Shown: positions 19,641-27,894, counted from the stretch's first letter. The stretch is 64,000 bases of DNA from Pusillimonas sp044464525 (GCF_044464525.1 NZ_JBIQLE010000010.1:1-64000); one strand, 5' to 3'. The notes: generated by a model from the sequence alone, not told the origin. Numbers and translations are program-made.

Positions 19641-19661
19641 CTACTCATGGAGACATAGATC

Positions 19662-20573
19662 ATGAAGAAGATAATTAAATGGGTTATTGCGACAGTGGGT
19701 TTAAGCATGGGCGTGGCAAGTGCACAGCCTATTCCGGTGGCTTTGGGGTATCCACCTGCGGCGGATTGGCTGCCGGCCATGGTGGCCAAGGACACCGGCA
19801 TATTCGAGAAGCACGGACTGGACGTGTCTTTATCTAAAATCGCCATGGTGTCCAATATTCCGGCCGCGATTATGTCGGACAGCCTGAATATCGGCGCAAT
19901 GACACCAACAGCGCTAATCGATACATCAATGTCCGGCCTGGATCTGGTCGCTGTCGCAGGCGCCACGCGCTTCGTCAAAGAGACGCCGTTTTTCAGCGTG
20001 GTGGCGCGTGACGGGGTGGAAATCCAGTCAGCTAAAGACTTTGAAGGAAAGCGTGTCGGAGTGCCCGGAATTCGCAGTGTGGCTGATGTGCTGTTTCGCA
20101 AATGGTTGATTGACAAGGGGGCGGATGTATCGAAGGTGTCCATCGTTGAGGTTCCCTTTCCCCAGATGAAAGACCTGCTCAAGTCGGGCACTGTCGATGC
20201 CGTGCCTGTTTTAGAGCCGTTCCGAACAGCTATCCTGGCCGACAAGACAGGCTATCGTGTTGCCGACTACATTGGCGAAGTCAATGAAGATCTGCTGGGA
20301 CCGGTTTGGGCCGGCAGTCGTAAGTGGCTGGACGATCATCCGGCCGTGGCCCCCGCCTTCCGACAGTCGCTGGCCGAGGCTGTTGAGTACATCCGCAGCA
20401 ATCCCGACGAAGCACGTGAGATTGAAAAAAAGCATCTTGGATACGCCACGCAATTGAAGTTGTCGTATTCCCTGCCTGTGGAAGCGGATGAGTTTGTCGT
20501 ATACGCCGAGATGTTCAAAGAGGTCGGCTTTGCGGACAAGGTGGCCGATACGTCCAAACTGGTCTACCCCTAA
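19662..20573 (+). CDS. NitT/TauT-type ABC substrate-binding protein (cluster 1)
   Basis: Periplasmic binding protein of 303 residues in the SsuA/ThiY/NMT1 family, with a Sec signal peptide ending near residue 21 (SMGVASAQP). Typical family segments follow: KDTGIFEKHGLDVSL, the two-domain hinge EIQSAKDFEGKRVGVPG and LLKSGTVDAVPVLEPF. It is expected to capture the substrate of the cluster, most likely an organic anion or heteroaromatic compound, and deliver it to the permeases encoded at 21496 and 22260. It is preceded by a GGAG site and followed by an intra-operon hairpin, as often seen after highly expressed binding-protein genes. Confidence 0.88.
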   Translation: MKKIIKWVIATVGLSMGVASAQPIPVALGYPPAADWLPAMVAKDTGIFEKHGLDVSLSKIAMVSNIPAAIMSDSLNIGAMTPTALIDTSMSGLDLVAVAGATRFVKETPFFSVVARDGVEIQSAKDFEGKRVGVPGIRSVADVLFRKWLIDKGADVSKVSIVEVPFPQMKDLLKSGTVDAVPVLEPFRTAILADKTGYRVADYIGEVNEDLLGPVWAGSRKWLDDHPAVAPAFRQSLAEAVEYIRSNPDEAREIEKKHLGYATQLKLSYSLPVEADEFVVYAEMFKEVGFADKVADTSKLVYP

Positions 20574-20594
20574 GCGAGAGCGCCTCGCACGACA

Positions 20595-20627
20595 CGCCCT
20601 GCAGGTTTCCCCAATTGCCTGCAGGCG
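20595..20627 (+). terminator. Intra-operon hairpin after the binding-protein gene
   Basis: Inverted repeat CGCCCTGCAGG (20595-20605) and CCTGCAGGCG (20618-20627) with a single bulge, followed by TTTCATT. It lies between the substrate-binding-protein and ATPase genes. It is probably a partial terminator or 3' mRNA stabiliser that keeps binding-protein levels above those of the membrane components. Confidence 0.5.
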
Positions 20628-20674
20628 TTTCATTAATTAAAAACTTCAAAGAGTGCACGCTGCAGGAAGCTTAT

Positions 20675-21496
20675 ATGCTCCATAACGATAGTCCTCATAA
20701 TGCCGGCGCATCGCACGGGGCGAAGCGCGGTGAGCCCGCCATCGGAGTCGCGAATTTGGCAATGGCGTTCGGAGAAGGCGCCGCCCAACGCACCATTATT
20801 CAAGATTTGAATTTGTCGGTGGCGCCCGGTGAATTTCTCTGCATCGTCGGGGCGTCCGGCTGCGGCAAAACCACGCTGTTGCGCTTGCTTGCAGGCCTGG
20901 CTCAGCCCACCGAAGGCCGTGTCGAATTTCATGGCAAACGGGTTACGGGGCCTTCGCGTGAGCGCGCCATCGTGTTCCAGGACTATAGCCGGGCGTTGCT
21001 GCCGTGGCGTACCGTGGGGGGCAATATTGCCCTGGCACTGGAAACCTGCAGGTTGCCCAAGGCGCAACATGGCGAACGCGTGGCGCAGCTTGCTGCCACG
21101 ATGGGACTTTCCCATGCGGTCAACCAATACCCCAGCCAGCTGTCCGGTGGCATGCAGCAACGAGTGCAGATTGCTCGTTGCTTGGCACAGAACCCCACCT
21201 TGCTGCTGATGGACGAACCCTTCGGGGCGCTGGATGCCATCACCCGCCAAGGTCTGCAGGATGAAGTAGCGCGTCTGGCTCTGGCGCAGGGTACGACTGT
21301 GGTCTTCATCACCCACGATCTTGACGAAGCGATTTATCTAGGAGACCGCGTAATTGTCCTGGCATCGAATCCGGGGCGCATATTGCGAGAGATTCCGGTG
21401 AATGTTTCCCGCCCCCGGCATCAACTTACCACTCGCGAAGATCCGAAGTTTCTCGCCCTTCGGCACGAACTGTTTGGTTTGCTGGAGGGCCACTGA
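20675..21496 (+). CDS. ABC transporter ATP-binding protein (SsuB/TauB type)
   Basis: Cytoplasmic ATPase of 273 residues powering the cluster 1 importer. Walker A is GASGCGKTT, the Q-loop follows in IVFQDYSRALLPWRTV, the ABC signature is LSGGMQQR, Walker B is LLLMDEPFGALD, and the switch histidine is in FITHDLDEA. The ORTPW-type QDYSRALLPW segment is typical of the nitrate/sulfonate/taurine branch. I use the ATG at 20675 with AGGA upstream, because the longer frame starts with TTG inside the preceding hairpin. The stop overlaps the next ATG by one base. Confidence 0.93.
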   Translation: MLHNDSPHNAGASHGAKRGEPAIGVANLAMAFGEGAAQRTIIQDLNLSVAPGEFLCIVGASGCGKTTLLRLLAGLAQPTEGRVEFHGKRVTGPSRERAIVFQDYSRALLPWRTVGGNIALALETCRLPKAQHGERVAQLAATMGLSHAVNQYPSQLSGGMQQRVQIARCLAQNPTLLLMDEPFGALDAITRQGLQDEVARLALAQGTTVVFITHDLDEAIYLGDRVIVLASNPGRILREIPVNVSRPRHQLTTREDPKFLALRHELFGLLEGH

Positions 21497-22263
21497 TGAG
21501 AGGCAAATGGCTGGGGGTGCTTATCCCGGTGGTCATTGTGGTGTTGTGGGAAGCGCTATGGCACATCGACGATTTGCGCATGGTGTCCTTGTCCAGGCCA
21601 TGGGATGTCGCAATAGCCTTGTTTCATGGCTTGGCCGGCGGAGCGATCTTGATCGCTACCATCGAAACATTCGAGGCGGCCCTGCTGGGCTTCCTCATTG
21701 CTGCAGTCATTGGTCTTTTTGTGGGCCTCATCCTTGGCCTGCTTCCATCGCTTGAAAGTATCGTCGGCCCCTCGATAGATGCCATGCGTCCGGTCCCTTC
21801 CGTGGCCCTGATTCCCTTGTCATTGATGATCTTTGGATTTGGGGTTCGGATGGAAGCCGCCGTCGTGGCGTTTGCTTGCCTTTGGCCCATACTTATCGTG
21901 ACGATAGCGGCGGTGCGGGGTGTCGACACCTCTTTGTTGAACGTTGCTCGTGTGCTGGAAATGACCGCCTATCAACGCCTGGTCAAGATTATCCTGCCGG
22001 CGGCGCTTGCGCGCGTAGCCGTGGGCTTGCAGCTTGCCCTGGCGATCTCGCTCATCGTGGCCGTAACAGTGGAAATTGTCCTGAATCCCCGGGGCCTTGG
22101 CCACGGCATGATGTCGGCCCAACAGGCGATGAGGTTCGACCAGATGTATGCGCAGCTGTTGTGGATTGGCATAGTGGGCTGGGGCCTCAGTGCCGGCAGC
22201 CAGGCATTGCTCAACAGGTGGTCTCCCGCCTACCGTGCTGACCGCGCCAAGGAGCGAGCATGA
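21496..22263 (+). CDS. ABC transporter permease 1 (cluster 1)
   Basis: Inner-membrane permease of 255 residues of the SsuC/TauC family, with about six hydrophobic helices. The EAA-type cytoplasmic loop, which contacts the ATPase, lies around MTAYQRLVKIILPAALARVAVGLQLA. It overlaps the ATPase stop by one base and the second permease start by four bases (ATGA). With the second permease it would form a heterodimeric channel. Confidence 0.92.
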   Translation: MRGKWLGVLIPVVIVVLWEALWHIDDLRMVSLSRPWDVAIALFHGLAGGAILIATIETFEAALLGFLIAAVIGLFVGLILGLLPSLESIVGPSIDAMRPVPSVALIPLSLMIFGFGVRMEAAVVAFACLWPILIVTIAAVRGVDTSLLNVARVLEMTAYQRLVKIILPAALARVAVGLQLALAISLIVAVTVEIVLNPRGLGHGMMSAQQAMRFDQMYAQLLWIGIVGWGLSAGSQALLNRWSPAYRADRAKERA

Positions 22264-23027
22264 CAAGGCGCGCACAGTGGTTGAATCGCCTGGGGGCAAT
22301 CGCCTTTGCGGTTTTCTTGCTTGCCATCTGGCAGCTTTTGGCCGCTCTCGAGGTCATTTCTCCTCTGTTCTTTCCTTCCCCGGCGCGAACCTTGGGCGAA
22401 TTATGGTCTCAGATCGTCAACGGACAAATATGGAGTCCGTTCTTCTCGACCGTGCTTCGCATGTTCTACGGTTGGGTAGTGGCGTCCCTGCTGGGCGTGG
22501 TCCTGGGAGCATTGATCGCGGGCTCACTGATTAGCAAACGGCTTTTTGCCCCCATACTTGAGTTTCTTCGTCCCATGCCGGCGTCGGCCATTATTCCAGT
22601 TGCCATCCTGGCGTTTGGCCTTAGTAATACCATGTCTACAGCAGTAATCGCGTTTGGCTCCATCTGGCCGGTGCTGCTGGCGGCCGTGCAAGGCTTTTCC
22701 TCGGTCGAGCCGCGCTTGCTCGAAATGGCGGATGCAATGCGCATGACTGCTTGGGATCGGTTCCGCAAGGTGTCGCTGCCCAGCGCCATGCCCGACATTC
22801 TTGCCGGAGCGCGAGTAGGTTTGGCCATTGCCCTGATTCTGGCGGTCGTAACCGAAATGCAGGCCTCTTTGCCCGGTTTGGGACAAAGCATATTGATGGC
22901 ACAACGCTCATATCGCACGCCTGAGCTCTATGCGGGCGTGGTAATGTTGGGTGTCATCGGGTTTGGCGCTTCCATGCTTCTGCAATGGATAGAGCGCCGC
23001 ATATTGAGATGGCGGTCCGTTCAGTGA
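22260..23027 (+). CDS. ABC transporter permease 2 (cluster 1)
   Basis: Second SsuC/TauC-type permease, also 255 residues, with an EAA-type loop around MTAWDRFRKVSLPSAMPDILAGARVGLAIA. The two permeases are clearly paralogous but divergent, so a heterodimer is likelier than recent duplication. ATG overlaps the preceding stop. The AraC regulator gene begins nine bases after its end, so the regulator is probably transcribed with the operon. Confidence 0.92.
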   Translation: MTRRAQWLNRLGAIAFAVFLLAIWQLLAALEVISPLFFPSPARTLGELWSQIVNGQIWSPFFSTVLRMFYGWVVASLLGVVLGALIAGSLISKRLFAPILEFLRPMPASAIIPVAILAFGLSNTMSTAVIAFGSIWPVLLAAVQGFSSVEPRLLEMADAMRMTAWDRFRKVSLPSAMPDILAGARVGLAIALILAVVTEMQASLPGLGQSILMAQRSYRTPELYAGVVMLGVIGFGASMLLQWIERRILRWRSVQ

Positions 23028-23036
23028 GATTAAGCT

Positions 23037-24005
23037 ATGACTCAAGTGCAACATCGAGATGCCGAGGGTACGCAGTTCAGCGCTCAATGCCCTCTCAGTT
23101 TCCAGCGGAACATGGAATCCATGTTCTCTGTCGGCCTCGTGGTGCGATCCGAAGAAGAAAACCCCTTCGAAGCAAAAATTTCTGCATACCGGGGGCGTAA
23201 TCTACGTTTCGCGGCTTTGCGGTTCTCTCCCCATTCAACGTCTTCGCTGGCAGTGGGGCAGCGCTCTAATCGCTTGCTGGTAACACTGCAAAAAGAGGGT
23301 GTGGCCTTGGTACAGCAAGATGGGCGCGAATCCCGCGTCGAGGCCGGCGACATTTTCATGGTTGACCCACAGCGTGAATTCTTCATTGAAACGGGCGAAA
23401 TCCTGACGCATTCGGTGTACATGGAGCCCGAGGTACTGCGCATCCTGGTGCCCGACTTCGACCACTATACGGCCCGAGTCATCGATGGGCGCAAGGGCGC
23501 CGGGGCCTTGTTCAGCGGCATGCTCGACGGCATGTTCAGCCTGGCATCCTTCTTGAACGAGGACACCGCCGATCGCATTGCCGAGTCGCTTCCCTATGTG
23601 TTTTCCGCCGCGCTAAGCAGCTTGGCCGTCGAACAATCAGTATCTCCATCTCGCCTGAAGCAATTGCACAAGCAAAGGATATTGCGACATATACGAGACA
23701 ACTTGCGCGATAGTGATCTCTCCGCCGCGAGCATCGCAGCAGCCGTAAACCTGTCGACGAGATATATTTACGAGCTGTTCTCGGATGAAGAAGAGTCTCT
23801 GATGAGGCGAGTATGGCGCAGCAGACTCGAGCGCTGTCGTGCAGAGCTTGCGCTGCCGACGGCCGCCGGACGCTCCATCGGTGAAATTGCTTATTATTGG
23901 GGTTTCAACGATGTGGCCCATTTTAGCCGGGCCTTTCGCAAGCAATTTGGCGTTTCTCCTCGCGAGTATCGTCAGCAGACTCGTAGCCCAGGAAGCCAGG
24001 CCTAG
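23037..24005 (+). CDS. AraC-family regulator of cluster 1
   Basis: Transcription factor of 322 residues. The N-terminal ligand/dimerisation region (about 30-190) resembles the AraC-binding-like domain of NphR/FeaR-type proteins. The C-terminal double HTH (about 215-315) includes DLSAASIAAAVNLSTRYIYELF and IGEIAYYWGFNDVAHFSRAFRKQFGVSPREYR, the latter being the family signature. As the last gene of the plus-strand operon it probably activates the cluster in response to its substrate, binding the direct repeats at 16329 and 16444. That target is inferred. Confidence 0.9.
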   Translation: MTQVQHRDAEGTQFSAQCPLSFQRNMESMFSVGLVVRSEEENPFEAKISAYRGRNLRFAALRFSPHSTSSLAVGQRSNRLLVTLQKEGVALVQQDGRESRVEAGDIFMVDPQREFFIETGEILTHSVYMEPEVLRILVPDFDHYTARVIDGRKGAGALFSGMLDGMFSLASFLNEDTADRIAESLPYVFSAALSSLAVEQSVSPSRLKQLHKQRILRHIRDNLRDSDLSAASIAAAVNLSTRYIYELFSDEEESLMRRVWRSRLERCRAELALPTAAGRSIGEIAYYWGFNDVAHFSRAFRKQFGVSPREYRQQTRSPGSQA

Positions 24006-24248
24006 GCGCTGAACATTTCGTTCCGTCACACCAGGTTCTGTTTGTAGCCAATTGCCGCAGGTCGGTAATAGCCGGTTTGTTAGTATGTGGGGTTGACGTT
24101 GACGTGAGCGGCAGGGGCCTCGGCGTGGTGCGACTCCTGTGCGAGTGGGCAAATTCAGCATGCGTAATTATGCGTATTTGTCCCCGAAACCCCACGAAAA
24201 TCGTCGATAATAGCGGCAATCTGAATTTAAATAGTTAGGGATACTGTC
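24006..24248. other. Intergenic region upstream of ssb
   Basis: 243 bases with no credible gene. The last 60 bases are more AT-rich and must carry the ssb promoter. A GATAAT hexamer at 24206-24211 is a possible -10 element, but no well-spaced -35 was seen. Confidence 0.4.
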
Positions 24249-24743
24249 ATGGCCTCAGTCAACAAAGTCATTCTCGTCGGCAACCTGGGACGCGACCCTG
24301 AAGTTCGCTACAGCCCCGACGGCGCCGCAATCTGCAACGTTTCCATCGCCACTACATCGCAATGGAAAGATAAAAATTCCGGCGAGCGCCGCGAAGAAAC
24401 CGAATGGCACCGCGTCGTGTTCTACAACCGCCTGGCCGAGATCGCCGGCGAGTACCTGCGCAAGGGCCGCTCGGTGTATGTCGAGGGCCGTCTTAAAACC
24501 CGCAAATGGCAAGACAAAGACACCGGCGCCGACCGCTACAGCACTGAAATCGTGGCCGACCAAATGCAAATGCTGGGGGGCCGCAACGAAAGCTCGGGCG
24601 ATGCGCCCATGGGCGGCGAATACGGTGGCGGTCAGCAGCAGCAACAGCAGCGAAGCCAGCGTCCGCAACAGCAACGTCCCGCCGCCCCGCAAGCGGCCCC
24701 GGCGGCCAATCTGGCCGATATGGACGACGATATTCCGTTCTAG
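24249..24743 (+). CDS. ssb: Single-stranded DNA-binding protein
   Basis: Homotetrameric OB-fold protein that coats single-stranded DNA in replication, repair and recombination. 164 residues. The OB fold spans about 1-110 (MASVNKVILVGNLGRDPEVRYSPDG, TEWHRVVFYNRLAEIAGEYLRKG). A glutamine/proline-rich linker follows, then the acidic C-terminal tip DMDDDIPF that recruits partner proteins. Its usual neighbours uvrA and the MFS gene lie upstream, but about 9 kb of catabolic genes come between. Confidence 0.97.
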   Translation: MASVNKVILVGNLGRDPEVRYSPDGAAICNVSIATTSQWKDKNSGERREETEWHRVVFYNRLAEIAGEYLRKGRSVYVEGRLKTRKWQDKDTGADRYSTEIVADQMQMLGGRNESSGDAPMGGEYGGGQQQQQQRSQRPQQQRPAAPQAAPAANLADMDDDIPF

Positions 24744-24833
24744 GGAGCTGAAAGCGACTCAGTATCTTATGAGTGCGAGCCCACCCCTGCAATTGATTAG
24801 TTAGCAGGGGAAGGCAGCCGGAAAGTCGTCTGC

Positions 24834-24864
24834 GGAAACCGCAAAGAAATTCTTTGCGGTTTCC
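24834..24864. terminator. Hairpin between ssb and the cupin gene
   Basis: Perfect 13-base stem GGAAACCGCAAAG (24834-24846) and CTTTGCGGTTTCC (24852-24864) with a five-base loop, between the convergent genes ssb and the cupin. Likely a bidirectional terminator; the T/A content inside the stem partly replaces a T-run. Confidence 0.6.
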
Positions 24865-24915
24865 CTCCAAATGTGGGCTGACCCCTATTTGCATGCCTAG
24901 TGAGGTCGACCGATA

Positions 24916-25431
24916 TCAGAATATAAGCTTTTCGTTGACTGCGATGCCTTGCTTATCACAGTAGTCGATATACATATCAAGAAATGAGAAGACGTCCATT
25001 GTGTTCAGATGCCTATCTTCATCGTCGTAAAAGTCTAGAGCGCCTTGTACAAAGAACAAGGTTTTGGTGCCTGTGTCGCTGGTAAGTGTATGAATGACAC
25101 CAGGGTTCTCCTGGACGAAATCTCCAGGCTTTGCGACCCAGTCATATTCCTCGTAGCGCCAGGACCCTTCTAGGGTAAAAGCCGATACGGGACCGCGATG
25201 CCTATGTCGCCCCAGTCCTCCTCGACCTTTCGACCAAAGTATGTTTACGTAGAGCGAATTTTTTACGTCGAATCTCAACGGTTTTAACCAAACGTCGCCT
25301 ACCCATGGATGAAAGATGGATTCGTTTTCGTTGAGATACATGTCTGGAACGCCGTATTGTGCGTGACGGGACAAGACGCGTTGCTCTTCCGCGCTTAGCG
25401 CGCTGATTTTCGTGGGGGTGCTCACGCTCAT
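24916..25431 (-). CDS. Cupin dioxygenase, 2,4'-dihydroxyacetophenone dioxygenase-like
   Basis: A 171-residue single-domain cupin. H76 and H78 (GRHRHRGPV) and H114 (GVIHTL) fit a three-histidine facial iron site. The flanking pattern (HRHRGPVSAFTLEGSWRYEEYDWVAKPGDF) resembles 2,4'-dihydroxyacetophenone dioxygenase, which cleaves an aliphatic C-C bond in an aryl hydroxyketone to give 4-hydroxybenzoate and formate. The substrate here is unproven; other ChrR-like cupins are also possible. I chose the ATG at 25431 because GAGGAG stands in front of it. The gene and its divergent LuxR neighbour are visibly more AT-rich than the surroundings, suggesting acquisition. Confidence 0.72.
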   Translation of the reverse strand: MSVSTPTKISALSAEEQRVLSRHAQYGVPDMYLNENESIFHPWVGDVWLKPLRFDVKNSLYVNILWSKGRGGLGRHRHRGPVSAFTLEGSWRYEEYDWVAKPGDFVQENPGVIHTLTSDTGTKTLFFVQGALDFYDDEDRHLNTMDVFSFLDMYIDYCDKQGIAVNEKLIF

Positions 25432-25730
25432 GGAATGCTCCTCGATAGATGTATTCTTAGATTCAGTAATCGTTGTTGCCAATGAATGGCGTTAGTTATA
25501 TTCGGTGCTTACCGAGCGCGGGTCTATAGCGAGTTTTCGCTATTTAGATGATGTCTTGTCGTAAAGTAAATTAGATACTAGGATGAACCGTGTGGATAAA
25601 GAATCCTTTCATGTGACTGCACAGAAGGGACCGTTCCTAAGCAACTGAACCGGCCCAGCTTGAGAAAAACTCGTTTATAAGCTAGGCATATACAAAAAAA
25701 GAATGACGCCGCAACGACGGAGGCGACATC
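25432..25730. promoter_or_regulatory. Divergent promoter with two adjacent dyads
   Basis: A 299-base AT-rich region between the cupin and LuxR genes. It carries two inverted repeats with four-base spacers: TCGGT-GCTT-ACCGA (25502-25515) and ATAGCGA-GTTT-TCGCTAT (25526-25543). The second, an 18-base dyad, has the size of a LuxR-family operator. Both lie about 70-110 bases upstream of the cupin start, suiting activation by the divergent LuxR protein. Confidence 0.5.
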
Positions 25731-26561
25731 ATGGGGAGTTCACAGGCAGAGCTCATCTACTTAAGGCAACGTATGCTGCGTAAATTGCTTTTGGAAGATA
25801 GCCCGCACCATATTTCTTATCGCCCCGCCAGAGAGTTGGCTGCAGAATTGTTATTGTTCCTGGACGACCCGAACGCCATCTGGAACATTAGTACGGGGTG
25901 GCTGCTTAAATCTCTTGATGTCGAGCGAGTCGATGGCGGCTTTGCTCATCCTTCCGATAAGCTCTATTTACCGGGCCAGACCGAGAGCGTGCGCGAAATT
26001 GGAGAAATTCCGTCGCTGCAAGGTATAAAAGTAGATAACTTCGACGTGGCGGTGCGCCTGATCTGGCTGGCGAAACGCCCGCTCATGTTCGCCGATATCA
26101 AAGAAAGCCGCTTCGGTAAGGATCTGAAAAAAGACTTGCTCAAGACTGCAACTGAATCGAAACTCGTCACATCACTAATAGGGGTGAACGGACCTATTGG
26201 CTTGTTATGTGCGGATCGTGTGCAAATACGCCGGCGGCGCAGATGGTTGGGCAGCGAATATGATATTTTTTCCAGCGTTGCACTGGAAGTGATCGCGCCT
26301 GTATTGGATGCGGCGCAAGAGCTAGCTCGCGAAGCGTACGACCGCAGAGCGAATAGGTTCGAGTCTGCGGTGAACCTCCTTACAACAGCGGAATACGAGG
26401 TGGCTGTTTTAGCTGCGACAGGCCAAAGCTATAAAGAAATAGCCCGTACCAAGAACCGCTCCCTGCATACCATCGACCACCAGCTACGAAGCGTGCGGCG
26501 TAAGTTGAATCTGTCCTCGCAGGCAAAGCTGGTCCAGTATTTCAGCCAAAGCGCTGAATGA
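25731..26561 (+). CDS. LuxR-family transcriptional regulator
   Basis: 276 residues. The C-terminal 60 residues are a GerE/LuxR HTH (LTTAEYEVAVLAATGQSYKEIARTKNRSLHTIDHQLRSVRRKLNLSSQAKLVQYF). The N-terminal 200 residues look like a GAF-type sensor domain but lack the marks of an acyl-homoserine-lactone-binding domain or a phosphorylatable receiver. It is divergent from the dihydroxyacetophenone-dioxygenase-like cupin and most likely activates it in response to an aromatic ligand. The region is AT-rich compared with neighbours. The GAF assignment is tentative. Confidence 0.82.
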   Translation: MGSSQAELIYLRQRMLRKLLLEDSPHHISYRPARELAAELLLFLDDPNAIWNISTGWLLKSLDVERVDGGFAHPSDKLYLPGQTESVREIGEIPSLQGIKVDNFDVAVRLIWLAKRPLMFADIKESRFGKDLKKDLLKTATESKLVTSLIGVNGPIGLLCADRVQIRRRRRWLGSEYDIFSSVALEVIAPVLDAAQELAREAYDRRANRFESAVNLLTTAEYEVAVLAATGQSYKEIARTKNRSLHTIDHQLRSVRRKLNLSSQAKLVQYFSQSAE

Positions 26562-26821
26562 AAGCTGGCTGGCTGCAGATTGGCGGCGCGGTCGTCTATG
26601 TATATGGCGTCTTGGAATAAGCTGGCTGCAGGGCTTTGGCCTGGTCGTATAGTCCTTCATCCTTGCTATTGCCCAAATGTGACTTATCCGCTGGCTGGGG
26701 CCGCACGCACATTACGAGTTGTCAAGAAAGGTAAAGTCCTTCGTAAATGCCGCGTTGCTCGCTTAAGGCGAGCCGTATACTCGGGAACGTCTTTTCAGTA
26801 ATTTTTCCCGAGGAGCAGGAC
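26562..26821. other. Intergenic region before the DUF3597 gene
   Basis: 260 bases without a credible gene; a small open frame at 26580-26801 has no recognisable product. It holds a hairpin GCTCGC-TTAAG-GCGAGC (26757-26773) about 50 bases before the next start, and a strong GAGGAG ribosome-binding site just before 26822. Confidence 0.4.
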
Positions 26822-27244
26822 ATGGGTTTCTTCAGCAAAATTCTCGACAAACTGGGCTTGGGCGAGGCCAAGGCGGCCTCCGCCGCTGGCCAGGGTGTGG
26901 ACCAAAGCGCGGCCGCGCCGCTAGCCGGCACCACCGCTGCGCCGGCCGCCGCAGCGGAAGCTTCTACGCCTTCGGGGGCGGTGCCCGTTACCGACGTTGT
27001 GGCTCAGCTAGAGCAAAAAGCGGCGTCTAATCCGCAGAAGCTCAATTGGCGCACCTCTATCGTCGACCTGCTCAAGTTGCTTGATCTGGACAGCAGCCTG
27101 GCGGCGCGCAAAGAGCTCGCGACCGAACTGGGTTGCCCGGCCGAGCTTATGGCTGATTCGGCGCAGATGAACATGTGGCTGCACAAAACCGTCCTGAGCC
27201 GCATCGCTGAAAACGGCGGCAACATTCCCGCTGAGCTATTGTAA
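26822..27244 (+). CDS. DUF3597 family protein
   Basis: 140-residue protein of unknown function. It begins MGFFSKILDKLGLGEAKA, continues with an Ala/Pro/Ser-rich flexible segment (about 20-60), and ends with a compact helical domain: LNWRTSIVDLLKLLDLDSSLAARKELATELGCP and MWLHKTVLSRIAENGG. This order is typical of DUF3597, which shares its helical part with LysM-associated proteins. I start it at the ATG at 26822 with GAGGAGCAGG upstream rather than the longer frame. A DUF937 gene follows after 14 bases, so they form an operon. No enzymatic motif is visible. Confidence 0.8.
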   Translation: MGFFSKILDKLGLGEAKAASAAGQGVDQSAAAPLAGTTAAPAAAAEASTPSGAVPVTDVVAQLEQKAASNPQKLNWRTSIVDLLKLLDLDSSLAARKELATELGCPAELMADSAQMNMWLHKTVLSRIAENGGNIPAELL

Positions 27245-27258
27245 GAATTGAGGCCGAC

Positions 27259-27840
27259 ATGGGCGTTTCCGATCCTATTGCACAGACGCCTGAGTTTCAG
27301 GCGATGGCCAGTCGTTTCGGGCTGAGCAAGCAGCAGGCGGCCAGTGCCGCCGATGCGCTGTTGCCGGCCATTATGAGCGGCTTCAAGAAACAAATGCAGG
27401 GAGTCGATGGCGGTGGCCTGGGCGCCATGTTGGGCATGCTCGGCGGGGGCGGCCTGTTTGGCGGCGCGTCAGAGCAGACCCTGGACGCCGAGCGCGGCAA
27501 TCATGTGCTGGGCGAGATTTTCGGCTCGAAGGATGTAAGCCGGGCAGTGGCGCAGAATGCTTCTGCGCAAACCGGGCTGGATTCTTCCTTGCTAAAACAG
27601 ATGCTACCCGTGCTGGTGTCTCTTGTTACGGCCTACATGTCCCGCCAAAACCAGAGTGATTCGGACCAGAAGCAGGCGTCTTCGAGCGGCCTGGTCGGAA
27701 TGCTGGGCGGCATGCTTGGCGGCGGAGCGGCTTCGCAGACGGGCGCCAGTCCGCTGTCCGGCCTTGTCGCCATGCTTGATTCCAACGGAGACGGGAACGC
27801 GCTGGACGACATCATGCGGATGGTCGGTAAGGCGCGATAG
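27259..27840 (+). CDS. DUF937 domain protein
   Basis: 193 residues, rich in Gly, Met, Ala and Ser, with repeats such as GAMLGMLGGGGLFGG and GMLGGMLGGGAASQ. It has the DUF937 pattern: NHVLGEIFGSKDVSRAVAQNASAQTGLDSSLLKQMLPVLVSLVTAYM, a YidB-like helical region. It may be a small soluble or surface-associated protein of unknown role. It lies directly after the DUF3597 gene with which it probably works. Confidence 0.8.
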   Translation: MGVSDPIAQTPEFQAMASRFGLSKQQAASAADALLPAIMSGFKKQMQGVDGGGLGAMLGMLGGGGLFGGASEQTLDAERGNHVLGEIFGSKDVSRAVAQNASAQTGLDSSLLKQMLPVLVSLVTAYMSRQNQSDSDQKQASSSGLVGMLGGMLGGGAASQTGASPLSGLVAMLDSNGDGNALDDIMRMVGKAR

Positions 27841-27894
27841 CGTCCTGGGGTCAAGGGGCGCTGCAGCATACCGTCTGGCGCTTTCAACAAACCG

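Noticed and set aside
24178..24211. sigma-70 promoter for ssb (TTGTCC...GATAAT)
   Set aside because: The spacing of 22 bases is too long for a normal promoter, so only the -10-like element is mentioned.
26580..26801. 73-codon plus-strand frame before the DUF3597 gene
   Set aside because: Basic, low-information sequence, no ribosome-binding site and no recognisable domain; treated as intergenic.
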